Assembly: GCF_026130175.1 (NCBI RefSeq) | Contig: NZ_JAIGNI010000004.1 | Coordinates: 1 to 64,000, forward strand | Direction: 5' to 3' | Length of the DNA: 64,000 bases | Origin: Lyngbya sp. CCAP 1446/10 | Lineage (GTDB): Bacteria; Cyanobacteriota; Cyanobacteriia; Cyanobacteriales; Microcoleaceae | In this document: positions 8,432 to 17,629 of the stretch, piece after piece | How the letters are laid out: every line of letters starts with the position of its first letter | How positions within the stretch are numbered: position 1 is the first letter of the stretch | The notes under the pieces: model-generated | What the model was told of the DNA's origin: nothing | Databases searched by the model: none | The model's input: the letters and a program-made list of their open reading frames with translations, nothing else | Translations under genes and position numbers: made by a program

Positions 8432-9997
8432 CTAATTGCGCTTTCTTTGAAACAAAAACACATCATCTTGCTGATAGCTTATCTTAAATTCAGGAGAATT
8501 TTTAAGTTTAGCGACGACACTAACAGCAGTATCCGCAGTATCATGCCAAGGATGGCGCATATTTAATAGTACATACTCAAATTCATTCAAACTCTGTCCG
8601 TTGGCAACTTGGTGCAGCAATTTAATTGTTTGTCGGTGAGCGAGATGAGTTGCGAGGGAATTATCTGTTAGAACATTGCCTTGAGTTTGCACTAAATTAA
8701 TTGCCTGCCGCGTCGCTTGCCAAGTATCGAGAGACTCTAAATAAATCGTTCCAAAATAGCCGTATTTAGCTAAAATCAAGAAACTAAAAAGCGACCATAA
8801 AATCAACAATTTCGACAAATTAGTAAACAGCAATTTTCCCCACATCCAATTGCGGCGAATCCAAAGTCGGCGCATCCAGATATGTTTGACAGATTTAATA
8901 GAAAGGCGTTGCGATACTGGCTTCCAAATTCGCGGCATCAAGTGGCGGTGATTCCAGAGATGATTCCGGGCATTTTTCCAAAAATTCTTGCCTCTTTTCT
9001 GTCTGTCTGCTACCGTGGAAATTACAGCAGTTAATAAAAACGGAAATATCGGCACAGAATATTGATGAATCACATCTCGCTGAGCGTCAATATCAGAAAG
9101 AATATTCATGAATAGCATTGGCAAAGCACTAATTAATGGCGACATTTGACGCGGGGAAATCCACCATATTACAGGCAAAAATAACAAAGTTAAATATCCT
9201 AAAGTAGCAGTCGAAAAAAATCGGCTTGCTACTAGATGAGGTTTGAAAATTAAATTTATTGCAATTTCCAAAACGGAGTTTCCTAAATAGTGATATCGCC
9301 CGACACCTGCGTGTTGTTTGCCTTGATTAAAATATGGTACGATTGCTTGAGTGGCTATCAAAAACCAAGCTGCACCGAGAAATATAGCGATGAGTCCACA
9401 CTTGCGGTTTTTTTCAAAGAAAAATAGCCAAACACCCATCATCAAAACTGTCAAAGATAGCACGGCTTTGCAGCTTAAAATTAAGAGGATGGCTGCACAA
9501 AACCACAATGTTTGATTGAGTCTGGCGGCTAGGATTGCTGCTAAAATTGCGGGTAAGGCAATTACTTCGGGGTGGAAGTCGAACAGATTGACGTTAAATA
9601 CTACGGGATAAAGCAGATATACGGCGGCAAATGCGATCGCCCTTGGTTCATTTAATCCCGCTTGACGTGCTAAACTCCAGCTAGGCCAAGCACCTAAAGC
9701 TAGGGCAAAAGCTTGCACGAATAACAGCCAGTGCACATCGGGATATATTTTGTAAAGTAAAGCTAGCGGATAGAAAATAAACGCCGTATGATCACCTAAA
9801 ATATTAATTCCCATTAATGAGGAAAATGGGGTTTGATTTTGAGAGATTAAGTAAATTGCTTGGTCAAAAATGGCTAAGTCGTATGCAGTGGAATGAAACA
9901 AGGCGTGGCGCACGCTACTGGCGGTAAATAAGATTATCGTTGTTACGACAATCATTAAAAATACTGGATGGGATTTTGGAGATTGTAAAGTTAGCAT
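8432..9997 (-). CDS. DUF2079 multi-spanning membrane protein, copy 2
   Basis: 521 residues, clearly paralogous to the flanking copies (shared RHALFHSTAYDLAIFDQ, FHPEVIALPAILAAILAARL, GNSVLEIAINLI and HQYSVPIFPFLL). It differs by a basic, tryptophan-rich insert of about 60 residues (around 345-405, MRRLWIRRNWMW region) before the last helix, absent from copy 1. Start ATG at 9997. The intergenic distance to the upstream copy is only 9 bases, so copies 2 and 3 are probably co-transcribed. The function is unknown; a GT-C-like transferase in envelope glycan synthesis is a reasonable guess. Confidence 0.87.
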   Translation of the reverse strand: MLTLQSPKSHPVFLMIVVTTIILFTASSVRHALFHSTAYDLAIFDQAIYLISQNQTPFSSLMGINILGDHTAFIFYPLALLYKIYPDVHWLLFVQAFALALGAWPSWSLARQAGLNEPRAIAFAAVYLLYPVVFNVNLFDFHPEVIALPAILAAILAARLNQTLWFCAAILLILSCKAVLSLTVLMMGVWLFFFEKNRKCGLIAIFLGAAWFLIATQAIVPYFNQGKQHAGVGRYHYLGNSVLEIAINLIFKPHLVASRFFSTATLGYLTLLFLPVIWWISPRQMSPLISALPMLFMNILSDIDAQRDVIHQYSVPIFPFLLTAVISTVADRQKRGKNFWKNARNHLWNHRHLMPRIWKPVSQRLSIKSVKHIWMRRLWIRRNWMWGKLLFTNLSKLLILWSLFSFLILAKYGYFGTIYLESLDTWQATRQAINLVQTQGNVLTDNSLATHLAHRQTIKLLHQVANGQSLNEFEYVLLNMRHPWHDTADTAVSVVAKLKNSPEFKISYQQDDVFLFQRKRN

Positions 9998-10006
9998 TTT
10001 ATTTGT

Positions 10007-11578
10007 TTAATCGGCGATGCGTTTAAATAGTAGAACTTCGTTTTTTTGATAAGTTAATTGAAAAGTGGGATTGTTTTTAAGTTGAGTTGCTAAGGTGTTA
10101 CCAGTTTTTTCTGTATCGGGCCAGGGATGGCGAAGATTTAATAATATGTATTTAAATTCAGCTAAATTTGTTTGGGGTGAAATTTGTGAAAATAATTTGA
10201 CTATGGGGCGGTGGGCAAAGTGAGGGGCAAGTCTATTATCTGTTAAAATACTGCTTTGGGGTTGAACTTCTGCGATTGCTTCCCGTGTGGCTTGCCAGGT
10301 ATCTAGTCTATTTGCGTACAGAATAAAGTCTTTGGATTCTCCCAGTAATAGGAAAATTATTAATGACCAAATTATCATTGCTTTGGGTAATTGCATTCCC
10401 AGCCACAGTTGCGGGATTTGGATGTTTTTAAATTGTATATTTGCGGTTTTAGGTGAGTGAATCTTTTCTGTATTTAGCGATGTAGCTTGATCTGCGTTTT
10501 TTATTACTGCTGCTTTGGCGATGATTGCTAAGATTAAAAAAGGAATGATTGGCACTGAATATTGATAGGCTAAGCTGCGTTGAAATGGCAAGTCGGAGAG
10601 GATGTTGATAATTAAGGTAGGGATTGCAGGAATTAGGGCTGTTAAATATTTAAGGTTGATTTTTGGGGAGAATGGCAGTAACAGCCAAAATACGGGTAAG
10701 GTGAGGATGAATAAGTATTTGAATGCGTCGAATGAAAGGATTTTTCCTAATACTAGCTGGGGTTTTAATATGAGGTTGATGATGATTTCTAGTACGGATT
10801 TGCCTAAATAGCTGTAGCGCCCGACTCCTGCGACTTCGCTACCGCTAAAGTAGGGGATAATTTTCTGGGATGCTATCAAAAACCATGCTACACCGAGCAA
10901 AAGTGCGATCGCCCCAAACCGTTGCTTTTTTTTGCAGAAAAACAGCCAGAAACCAATGGCAGCAACGGTTATGGACAAAACAGCCTTGCAACTCAACACT
11001 AACAGAATGGCGGTACAAAACCACAGGATTTTATTGAGGCGCGCTGCCAAAATTGCTGCTAACAGTGCGGGTAAAGCGATCACTTCCGGGTGAAAATCAA
11101 ATAAGTTGATGTTGAATACTACCGGATAGAGCAAATAAATTATGGCGATCGCACGGGATTGTACTTGATTTAAGCCGGCCAAACGCGCTAAACTCCAGCT
11201 AGGCAAAGCCCCTAGCGATAAAGCAACTGCTTGTACTAACAGCAGCCAATGCACATCAGGGTAAATTTTGTACAGCAAAGCCAGCGGATAATAAATTACC
11301 GCTGCGTGATCTCCCAAAATGTGCATCTCCATCAAAGAAGAAAAAGGTGTTTGGTTTTGGGAGATTAAGTAAATTGCTTGGTCAAAAATCCCCAAATCGA
11401 AGGCTGTTGATTGGAATAAGGCGTGCCGTAAACTGCTAGACAAAAATAAAATTATTGCAGCAATCGCGATCGCCCAAACCAAACTCGACGGTAAGTGCGA
11501 TCGACCTTCTTCTATATTATCCGTGATTCCAACGCCGATCTCCTCACGGTCATCAGCAAAATTTTTCCCATTCTCCAT
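10007..11578 (-). CDS. DUF2079 multi-spanning membrane protein, copy 3
   Basis: About 523 residues from the ATG at 11578; a TTG at 11605 would add nine residues. It begins with a soluble acidic segment (ENGKNFADDREEIGVG) not found in the other two copies, then the family helices with RHALFQSTAFDLGIFDQ and FHPEVIALPALLAAILAARL. It is the first gene of the tandem triplet and its product is the longest of the three. The 130 bases upstream separate it from dxr on the other strand and must hold both promoters. Gene function is not established. Confidence 0.87.
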   Translation of the reverse strand: MENGKNFADDREEIGVGITDNIEEGRSHLPSSLVWAIAIAAIILFLSSSLRHALFQSTAFDLGIFDQAIYLISQNQTPFSSLMEMHILGDHAAVIYYPLALLYKIYPDVHWLLLVQAVALSLGALPSWSLARLAGLNQVQSRAIAIIYLLYPVVFNINLFDFHPEVIALPALLAAILAARLNKILWFCTAILLVLSCKAVLSITVAAIGFWLFFCKKKQRFGAIALLLGVAWFLIASQKIIPYFSGSEVAGVGRYSYLGKSVLEIIINLILKPQLVLGKILSFDAFKYLFILTLPVFWLLLPFSPKINLKYLTALIPAIPTLIINILSDLPFQRSLAYQYSVPIIPFLILAIIAKAAVIKNADQATSLNTEKIHSPKTANIQFKNIQIPQLWLGMQLPKAMIIWSLIIFLLLGESKDFILYANRLDTWQATREAIAEVQPQSSILTDNRLAPHFAHRPIVKLFSQISPQTNLAEFKYILLNLRHPWPDTEKTGNTLATQLKNNPTFQLTYQKNEVLLFKRIAD

Positions 11579-11705
11579 GAAATCTGGCACTAGCTGACGA
11601 CTCAAAATATGATTCCTTCAAATGTGCTTGCCACGCAATAGCTAACCGCTAATTTGAGTTCCACTAATCGTAATATTAGAATAATCCACAAAACCTTAAA
11701 AAATT

Positions 11706-12896
11706 GTGAAAGCAATAACTCTTCTCGGCTCCACAGGCTCCATCGGTACTCAAACTCTGGATATTGTAGCTCAATACCCGGAACAATTTCGGATTGTCGG
11801 GTTAACTGCCGGACGAAATATCACGTTACTCGCACAGCAAATTCGCCAGTTTAGACCCGAAATTGTCGCGATTTGCGACGAAGATAAACTACAAGAATTA
11901 CAAGAGGCGATCGCAGATATCGACCCTCAACCTATTTTACTTGTTGGCGAGTCAGGCGTTGTCGAAGTTGCCAAATACGGCGACGCTGAAGCCGTCGTCA
12001 CGGGCATAGTTGGCTGTGCCGGTTTGCTGCCAACAATTGCCGCTATCAAAGCAGGCAAAGATATTGCCTTAGCCAATAAAGAAACATTAATCGCCGGCGG
12101 CCCCGTTGTCAACCCCTTAGTCGCAAAATACGGGGTTAAAGTATTGCCGGCAGACTCGGAACATTCGGCAATTTTTCAATGCCTCCAAGGTATACCAGAT
12201 GGAGGTTTACGCCGAATCATTCTCACAGCTTCGGGTGGTTCTTTTCGAGATTTGCCGATCGACAAATTAGCAGGAGTAACAGTCGCCGATGCCTTAAAAC
12301 ATCCGAATTGGTCGATGGGGCAGAAAATCACCATTGATTCTGCTACTTTGATGAATAAAGGATTAGAAGTAATTGAAGCTCATTACTTGTTCGGCCTGGA
12401 TTATGACGACATTGATATTGTCATCCATCCCCAGAGCATAATTCACTCATTAATTGAGCTGCAAGATACGTCTGTTTTGGCGCAATTGGGCTGGCCGGAT
12501 ATGCGATTGCCGCTGCTTTATGCTTTGTCTTGGCCGGAGCGAATTCATACAGATTGGCCGCGACTAGATTTGGTAAAATCCGGGGATTTGACTTTCCGAG
12601 AACCAGACCACGAAAAGTATCCTTGTATGCAGTTGGCTTATGCGGCGGGACGTGCAGGCGGCTCGATGCCTGCGGTGCTGAATGCGGCAAATGAACAGGC
12701 TGTAGCGCTATTTTTGGATGAAAGAATTCAATTTTTGGATATTCCGAAGTTGATTGAGAATGTGTGCGACAAACATCAAGCTGATAACTGTGAAAGTCCT
12801 GGTTTAGAGGATATTTTGGCTGCGGATCAGTGGGCGCGGCTGGAAGTTTTGGCTGGAAGTGTCGAATTGGGCGATCGTATTCTTTCGATTCGCTAA
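11706..12896 (+). CDS. dxr: 1-deoxy-D-xylulose 5-phosphate reductoisomerase
   Basis: 396 residues starting at a GTG. It converts 1-deoxy-D-xylulose 5-phosphate to 2-C-methyl-D-erythritol 4-phosphate with NADPH, the committed step of the MEP isoprenoid pathway that feeds carotenoids, phytol and quinones. The NADPH-binding loop [12 protein letters not shown] is at residues 7-18. The active-site segments [12 protein letters not shown] (about 147) and NHP-type [15 protein letters not shown] (about 217), plus the C-terminal [11 protein letters not shown], are all present. Length and ends are normal. No operon partner is adjacent; a palindromic repeat follows 11 bases after the stop. Confidence 0.97.
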   Translation: MKAITLLGSTGSIGTQTLDIVAQYPEQFRIVGLTAGRNITLLAQQIRQFRPEIVAICDEDKLQELQEAIADIDPQPILLVGESGVVEVAKYGDAEAVVTGIVGCAGLLPTIAAIKAGKDIALANKETLIAGGPVVNPLVAKYGVKVLPADSEHSAIFQCLQGIPDGGLRRIILTASGGSFRDLPIDKLAGVTVADALKHPNWSMGQKITIDSATLMNKGLEVIEAHYLFGLDYDDIDIVIHPQSIIHSLIELQDTSVLAQLGWPDMRLPLLYALSWPERIHTDWPRLDLVKSGDLTFREPDHEKYPCMQLAYAAGRAGGSMPAVLNAANEQAVALFLDERIQFLDIPKLIENVCDKHQADNCESPGLEDILAADQWARLEVLAGSVELGDRILSIR

Positions 12897-12907
12897 TTCT
12901 AAGATGC

Positions 12908-13060
12908 AGACGTACGGTTAAAACCGCGTTTATATAAACAAAACCCACTCCAAGCGGGTTGAAGATAAGATGGTGAAAATTACGTGATTTTTTTCATTTA
13001 TTTCTTCATTCCGCGGAGGCGGAATTCGTTTTTGTCGGCGCGGTTTCAACCGCCGTATTC
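12908..13060. repeat. Palindromic element A, upstream of a Uma2 gene
   Basis: About 153 bases with outer inverted ends (AGACGTACGGTTAAAACC on the left, GCGCGGTTTCAACCGCCGTA on the right) and two inner hairpins: ACCC-ctccaagc-GGGT and ATTCCGC-ggag-GCGGAAT. A related copy lies at 30744-30883 in the opposite orientation. Both copies sit just upstream of a Uma2-family gene. The ends and inner hairpins resemble a MITE or a REP-type element. Confidence 0.8.
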
Positions 13061-13119
13061 TATTTTTATTGAATCCCTTGATAAAATAGAGCTATGACTC
13101 CCATTCTTGGAAGCAACCG

Positions 13120-13794
13120 ATGCAAACAGAAACCAAACCAACAGTATTTGAGCTAAATCAACTAATTATCCCACCAGGAAATAAAATAAAGTTACAAAAC
13201 GTTAGCTGGGAAATGTACGAAGCTATCCTAGACGAGTTAGGGGAAGGTTACGCACTTCGACTTACTTATTATAAAGAATCACTGGAAATCAGGAGGCTAC
13301 TACTAGAAGATGAAAAAGCTAAATCATTGATTGGATACCTTGTCAACGTGCTTTTGGAAGAACTTAATATTGATTGTGATGTTTTAGGTTCTACTACGTT
13401 CAAAAGCAAAGAGATGCAGAGTGGCGTAGAACCTGACGATTGTTTCTACATTCAGCATGAAGCTGCTATTAGAGGTAAGGATAGGATAGATTTAACAGTA
13501 GATCCGCCTCCCGATTTGGCGATCGAGATTGACAACTCCTCACCAACCAGTTTGAGCAGCTATCAAGCTTTGAAAGTGCCGGAACTTTGGAGATATGACG
13601 GGCGAATCCTGAAAATCTATCTGCTTCAAGACGGAAAATATCTTGAGTCTGATACCAGCCCAAATTTCCCCGACTTTCCCATTATTGATGTAATTCCTCA
13701 ATATGTCGATCGCAGCAACACCCAAGGCAGAAGCCCAACAATCAGAGCATTTCGAGCTTGGGTAAAAGAGCAACTACAAATCAAAGACTCGTAG
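13120..13794 (+). CDS. Uma2 family (DUF820) putative endonuclease
   Basis: 224 residues. The Uma2/DUF820 fold is a PD-(D/E)XK-type restriction-like core: an early strand VSWEMYEAILDELGEGYALRLTYY, then LGSTTFKS, then the acidic site EPDDCFYI, and PPPDLAIEIDNSS followed by ALKVPELWRYDGR and LKIYLL. The residues D of EPD, the E of AIEI and the nearby polar residues form the presumed metal site. These genes are greatly expanded in filamentous cyanobacteria and their role is unsettled. It lies 60 bases after palindromic element A. It is not closely similar to the second Uma2 gene of this window (30920-31561), so the pair did not arise by recent duplication. Confidence 0.88.
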   Translation: MQTETKPTVFELNQLIIPPGNKIKLQNVSWEMYEAILDELGEGYALRLTYYKESLEIRRLLLEDEKAKSLIGYLVNVLLEELNIDCDVLGSTTFKSKEMQSGVEPDDCFYIQHEAAIRGKDRIDLTVDPPPDLAIEIDNSSPTSLSSYQALKVPELWRYDGRILKIYLLQDGKYLESDTSPNFPDFPIIDVIPQYVDRSNTQGRSPTIRAFRAWVKEQLQIKDS

Positions 13795-13806
13795 CAGCGG
13801 GTTTCA

Positions 13807-14319
13807 CTAACTCCCCACTTTCGCTGCCAAATCAGCCACACTCATTTTTTCGTACATTTCAAAAGGTTGGTGAATCCAAGGATTATCCGCCAAATAATCT
13901 ACATAATAATCCGGCTTCGCCACAGAACAAGCCTTGTACCAAAGCACAGCCGTCCGAATTTCCTGAATATCCTCGCCGTAACGACTCTTCAGCCAAGCGA
14001 TACCTTGATCCAAACTAATTCCCGAATCCACCAAATCGTCAACTAGCAGGATGCGGCTGCCCAAATTATCGCCCACCATTGTCAAATTAGGCGCAAACTC
14101 GATCGCCCGCCGAACTTTTCCCTCCGCCCCACTGTATGACGAGGCCGCTAAAATCGCCAGAGGTTTGTCGAAAATCCGCGACAGAGTATCGCCGACGCGC
14201 AGCCCTCCCCTCGCCAAACAGACAATGCGATCGAATTTCCATTGAGATTCATCAATTTTTACAGCCAAATCCTCAATTTTGCGATGGTACTCTGACCAAG
14301 AAACGTAAAGGTCGCTCAT
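13807..14319 (-). CDS. Phosphoribosyltransferase family protein
   Basis: About 170 residues. The PRPP-binding signature ILLVDDLVDSGISL is at roughly residues 90-103. An earlier CLARGGLRVGDTLSR segment supplies the other phosphate-binding loop. The overall resemblance is to xanthine/hypoxanthine-guanine type transferases (Gpt/Hpt-like), including the C-terminal PWIHQPFEMYEK. It would salvage a purine base with PRPP, but the base cannot be read from the sequence. Start: ATG at 14319 is preferred to TTG at 14322. It converges with the Uma2 gene, with 12 bases between the stops. The tnpB element's left end lies about 12 bases upstream of the start, so the insertion may have replaced its native promoter. 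Confidence 0.88.
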   Translation of the reverse strand: MSDLYVSWSEYHRKIEDLAVKIDESQWKFDRIVCLARGGLRVGDTLSRIFDKPLAILAASSYSGAEGKVRRAIEFAPNLTMVGDNLGSRILLVDDLVDSGISLDQGIAWLKSRYGEDIQEIRTAVLWYKACSVAKPDYYVDYLADNPWIHQPFEMYEKMSVADLAAKVGS

Positions 14320-14416
14320 CAAAAAAATGGGTAGAAACCCCGTCCTAAAAGGACGGCTTTACAAAAAGACTTGCCTCAAACCAACAATATCACAGAAAAT
14401 GTGTTAACGTGTGAGA

Positions 14417-15589
14417 ATGGAAAAAGCCTACCGCTACCGATTCTATCCCACTACGCAGCAAGAAAATCTCTTGCGACGGACAATGGGGTGTACACGGTTA
14501 GTGTACAACAAGGCTTTGGCTGCTCGCACAATCGCGTGGTACGAGCATCAAGAGAAAGTTGGCTACAGCCAAACCTCCTCTATGCTGACGAATTGGAAGA
14601 AAGAGGAAGAGCTTGATTTTTTGAATGAAGTTAGCTGCGTACCTTTGCAACAAGGACTCAGACACCTTCAAGCAGCGTTTAGCAACTTCTTTGCGGGTCG
14701 CGCTAGATATCCTAACTTCAAGAAGAAGCATAACGGTGGCAGTGCTGAATTCAGCAAGTCAGCTTTCCGATGGAAAGATGGACAGGTATTTTTAGCTAAA
14801 TGCACTACTCCATTGCCAATTCGTTGGAGCAAACAAATTCCCGAAGGGTGCATTCCGTCTACCATTACGGTTAAGTTGACACCTGCTGGACGCTGGTTTG
14901 TCTCCATACTTGTAGACGACTATACAATCAAGCCACTTCCGAAGATAGATAAATCTATTGGATTGGATGTAGGAATAACCAGCCTAATTGCTACTAGCGA
15001 TGGCGATAAAATCGCCAATCCTAAGCACTTTAAAAAACTTCGCAAGAAGTTGAAAAGGAAACAGAAAGCGTTAGCCCGTAAGCAAAAGGGTAGTAACAAC
15101 AGGCAAAAAGCGCGGGTACAAGTAGCAAACATCTATGCACAGATCACCGATGCGCGTCAAGATTTTCTACATAAATTAACAACTCAACTAATTCGTGAAA
15201 ACCAAACGATTGTAGTTGAGGATTTAGCTATCAAGAATATGGTGAAAAACCATAAATTAGCTATGGCGATCAGTGATGCTAGTTGGAGCGAACTAATTCG
15301 CCAGTTGGCGTACAAATGCGAGTGGTACGGTCGAGAGCTAATAAAGATAGACCGCTGGTTTCCCAGTTCTAAGCGTTGTGGAAACTGCGGGTATATTGTA
15401 GATAAATTACCGCTGAATATTCGGGAATGGGAATGTCCTAAATGTGGGACAAACCATGACCGAGATATCAACGCTGCAAAAAACATTTTGGCGGCTGGGC
15501 TAGCCGTGTCAGTCTGTGGAGCAACTGTAAGACCCCAAGAGAGTAAATCTCGGAAGGCTGGTGCTACGAAGCAGAAACCTAATCAGTGA
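14417..15589 (+). CDS. tnpB: TnpB-type RNA-guided endonuclease (IS200/IS605 OrfB)
   Basis: 390 residues from the ATG; a GTG at 14411 is possible. The N-terminus MEKAYRYRFYPTTQQ is typical. The RuvC-like catalytic residues are present: Asp in SIGLDVGITSL (about 185), Glu in IVVEDLAIKNMV (about 267), and Asp in NHDRDINAAKNIL (about 350). The zinc-finger motif CGNC...CPKC is intact (about 318-340). TnpB proteins cut DNA next to a short TAM motif using an RNA made from the 3' end of the gene and the right end of the element, which helps retain the element at its donor site. All catalytic parts look functional. The C-terminal tail is basic. Confidence 0.92.
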   Translation: MEKAYRYRFYPTTQQENLLRRTMGCTRLVYNKALAARTIAWYEHQEKVGYSQTSSMLTNWKKEEELDFLNEVSCVPLQQGLRHLQAAFSNFFAGRARYPNFKKKHNGGSAEFSKSAFRWKDGQVFLAKCTTPLPIRWSKQIPEGCIPSTITVKLTPAGRWFVSILVDDYTIKPLPKIDKSIGLDVGITSLIATSDGDKIANPKHFKKLRKKLKRKQKALARKQKGSNNRQKARVQVANIYAQITDARQDFLHKLTTQLIRENQTIVVEDLAIKNMVKNHKLAMAISDASWSELIRQLAYKCEWYGRELIKIDRWFPSSKRCGNCGYIVDKLPLNIREWECPKCGTNHDRDINAAKNILAAGLAVSVCGATVRPQESKSRKAGATKQKPNQ

Positions 15590-15632
15590 TGATTGGGAAT
15601 CCCCGTACCTTGTTTGACGGGGTGGATGTCAA
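15480..15632 (+). ncRNA. Candidate omega RNA (reRNA) of the TnpB element
   Basis: By the known arrangement of IS200/IS605 elements, the guide RNA scaffold overlaps the 3' end of tnpB and ends at the right end hairpin (15601-15622 stem). The guide would be read from the flank beginning near 15633 (CCTAATATTATTGAAAT). Boundaries are inferred from the hairpin and gene end only. Confidence 0.4.
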
Positions 15633-15686
15633 GCCTAATATTATTGAAATATCAATGATATTATTCAATATTTTGGGGAAAATGAC

Positions 15687-16436
15687 ATGAATGCAGATGA
15701 ACTTCTCAGACGGTATGCAGCCGGAGAACGGGTTTTTCGTACCGTAGACTTGGCTGGGATCAATATTTCAAGGACAAATTTGCGCGATATAGACCTGACT
15801 GGAGCTAGTTTAACAGGTGCAAATTCGATCGGCATCACGCTCTACAGAGCCAATCTGTATCAAGCAGATATCAGCCAAGCCGACCTCTCCCAAGCCAACC
15901 TCATGTCCGCTAATTTCGGCGAATGCGAGGCGGTGGGAGCGAATTTAAGCGGAGCCATCTTGCGGAGTGCCGTGCTCAGCGGAGCCGATTTAACGGGGGC
16001 GAGTCTCAGAGGTGCAGACATCAGAGATGCCAATCTTCAGCGGGCAATTTTGATGCAAGTTTATGCAGTAAACGCTAACTTGCAAGGTGCCAACTTGAGC
16101 GAAGTCAAACTTTGCGGAATCAACCTCAGCAAAGCAAATTTAACCGACGCCAACTTAACACAAGCTGACTTGAGCAATGCTAATTTAGCTCAAGCAAATT
16201 TGAGTTGGGCAAATTTGACAGAAGCAAATCTCGAAAAAGCCGATTTGAAGGGAGCCAATTTAAGCGGAGCTAACTTGAGTTGTGCAAATCTGCATCTAGC
16301 AGATTTGAGTGGAGTTTCCCTTAAGGGAGCAAATCTCCGGGGAGCAAACTTGCATCAAGCCAATTTGCGTGGGACAAATTTGAACGAGGCGAATCTGAGA
16401 GAGGCGATGATGCCAGATGGCAAAATTTCTGAGTAA
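15687..16436 (+). CDS. Pentapeptide-repeat protein
   Basis: 249 residues. After a short N-terminal segment with MNADELLRRYAAGERVFRTVDL, the rest is A(D/N)LXX repeats (for example LQQANLSQANL-like units) that fold into a right-handed quadrilateral beta-helix. Such proteins are abundant in cyanobacteria; most have no assigned role. The leader LLRRYAAGER motif also occurs at the junction of the TerD-pentapeptide fusion at 43351-44925 (FLRRYKEGERDF), so the two share a linker plus repeat module. A possible terminator-like hairpin (GGGTGC/GCACCC, 16468-16486) follows the stop. Confidence 0.93.
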   Translation: MNADELLRRYAAGERVFRTVDLAGINISRTNLRDIDLTGASLTGANSIGITLYRANLYQADISQADLSQANLMSANFGECEAVGANLSGAILRSAVLSGADLTGASLRGADIRDANLQRAILMQVYAVNANLQGANLSEVKLCGINLSKANLTDANLTQADLSNANLAQANLSWANLTEANLEKADLKGANLSGANLSCANLHLADLSGVSLKGANLRGANLHQANLRGTNLNEANLREAMMPDGKISE

Positions 16437-16467
16437 ATAAGCTGGCAAAACAGAAGTTGAAACCGCA

Positions 16468-16486
16468 GGGTGCTGGTGATGCACCC
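16468..16486. terminator. Weak hairpin after pentapeptide gene
   Basis: Six-base stem GGGTGC / GCACCC separated by seven bases, 31 bases after the stop codon, no clear T-run. The GTGC...GCAC unit is a repeated motif in cyanobacterial intergenic DNA, so it may be a repeat rather than a terminator. Confidence 0.35.
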
Positions 16487-16710
16487 TACATTTAGCTTAA
16501 TTCCAGATTTTATTGAGGCGATTTAATTCTGCCTTCTGATGACTCCGCCCAAAAATGGATAAAAGCGCCCGATATTCGTTGTGGATAGTCAAAAATTTTA
16601 GATAAAAGTTCAATCTCCAGATTCATCTGTTGATTAAATCTAAAATCTAAAATCTAAAATTGATTGACAGTGCATTTCCAGAGAAGTGGCAAATATTTTT
16701 GGGTCACGAT

Positions 16711-16911
16711 TTAATCTACAACTTTCAGCCAGCCCCGGCGAACGGCGTGAAGCAAGCGGTTGATGGCTGTTTGATCTTCTTCGGTAAGACTGTCATTTAA
16801 CAGCGCTGTCTTGAGCTGTTGTCGGTGAGTGGGAGTCAGCAGACCGGAGTGATATACCTGAAACACTAGCTCTGCAATAGTAAATTGAGGTAAAAACGTT
16901 TGGGTCATCAT
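16711..16911 (-). CDS. Small conserved-looking protein, paralogue 1
   Basis: 66 residues, no family recognised. It aligns along its whole length with the protein at 17630-17827: shared IAEL-F/Y-Q, HSG-LT, LTE-D and the near-identical C-terminal block NRLLHAVRRGW. Conservation of the protein but not of the DNA between two nearby copies argues that both are expressed genes. Predicted to be helical and soluble with a basic C-terminus, compatible with nucleic-acid or membrane contact (inference). A second ATG lies one codon in. Neighbours give no functional hint. Confidence 0.75.
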   Translation of the reverse strand: MMTQTFLPQFTIAELVFQVYHSGLLTPTHRQQLKTALLNDSLTEEDQTAINRLLHAVRRGWLKVVD

Positions 16912-17629
16912 TGCTTTTTTTGTTCATTTAACTGACATTTGACATTATTGACTAATTTTATGAATATTTATGTGATTTAAATAGGTGAGTAAATGTGATC
17001 TGTTGGATCTTAATTTGTGATTTGTGTCAACCGAATTGGGGGAGCGGATGTTTCCTCGATCGAGAGAGCAACTCGAAACAAAAACTCCGTCCCGATTCCT
17101 CGCTTTTGGCAACTGCGATATCTGTAGTCTTTGTTAATATATAGCGGTTCTCAAGCGTGGTGAGCTATGCCCTATGCTCTATGCCCTATGCCCTATGCCC
17201 TATGCCGTTCGCGTACCTAATATGAGAGCTCGAAAGGCTATAATCTGACACATCAATTAATACTTATCTCATAATAGATTACTTAATATCTGCTCACCAA
17301 TGACTGCTAATTAAATCGATCGCCTTAATTAAACATAAAATTTTTACTGTCTTCAGACATCCGGTTTTGGTTCCATTTACTGCGTGTCTTGGTGTGGTTT
17401 TTTTCCGTGGATCTACTTGATGACTGCTGACTACTGACTACTGACTGCTGACGCTTTAAGATCAAAAATCCCGACTTCTTCAAGAAACCGGGTTCGATCG
17501 CCACGATCGCAGCATAATTTTTTTTATGAGAGGGTTAATGGAGCGACCTACTCACGGAAATCTGATTGCGGGCAAAACTCTATACCAGACAGGGTGGAAC
17601 TACTGATCTAAACTTGCTGTCTGAGGGTA
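16912..17629. other. Intergenic between two mini-protein genes
   Basis: 718 bases with no supported gene. It contains CTATGCC heptamers (17165-17206), a second run of CTGACTA/CTGACTG heptamers around 17420-17454, and an AACCGGGTT motif near 17485. It must hold the promoter of paralogue 1, but no clear -35/-10 pair is visible. Confidence 0.6.
17165..17206. repeat. CTATGCC heptamer, six copies
   Basis: Six consecutive 7-base units, five CTATGCC and one CTATGCT, followed directly by an unrelated sequence. Same class as the other STRR tracts, but a different unit. Confidence 0.9.

Larger units (their letters stand above)
14331..15633 (+). mobile_element. IS200/IS605-type element with tnpB only
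   Basis: The left end carries a hairpin (CCGTCC-taaa-GGACGG, about 14338-14354). The right end carries a second hairpin (CCCCGT at 15601-15606 pairing with ACGGGG at 15617-15622) followed by GTGGATGTCAA. Between them is one intact tnpB. No tnpA (Y1 transposase) is present, so movement would need one in trans. Exact ends are inferred; no target duplication is expected for this family. Confidence 0.75.
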
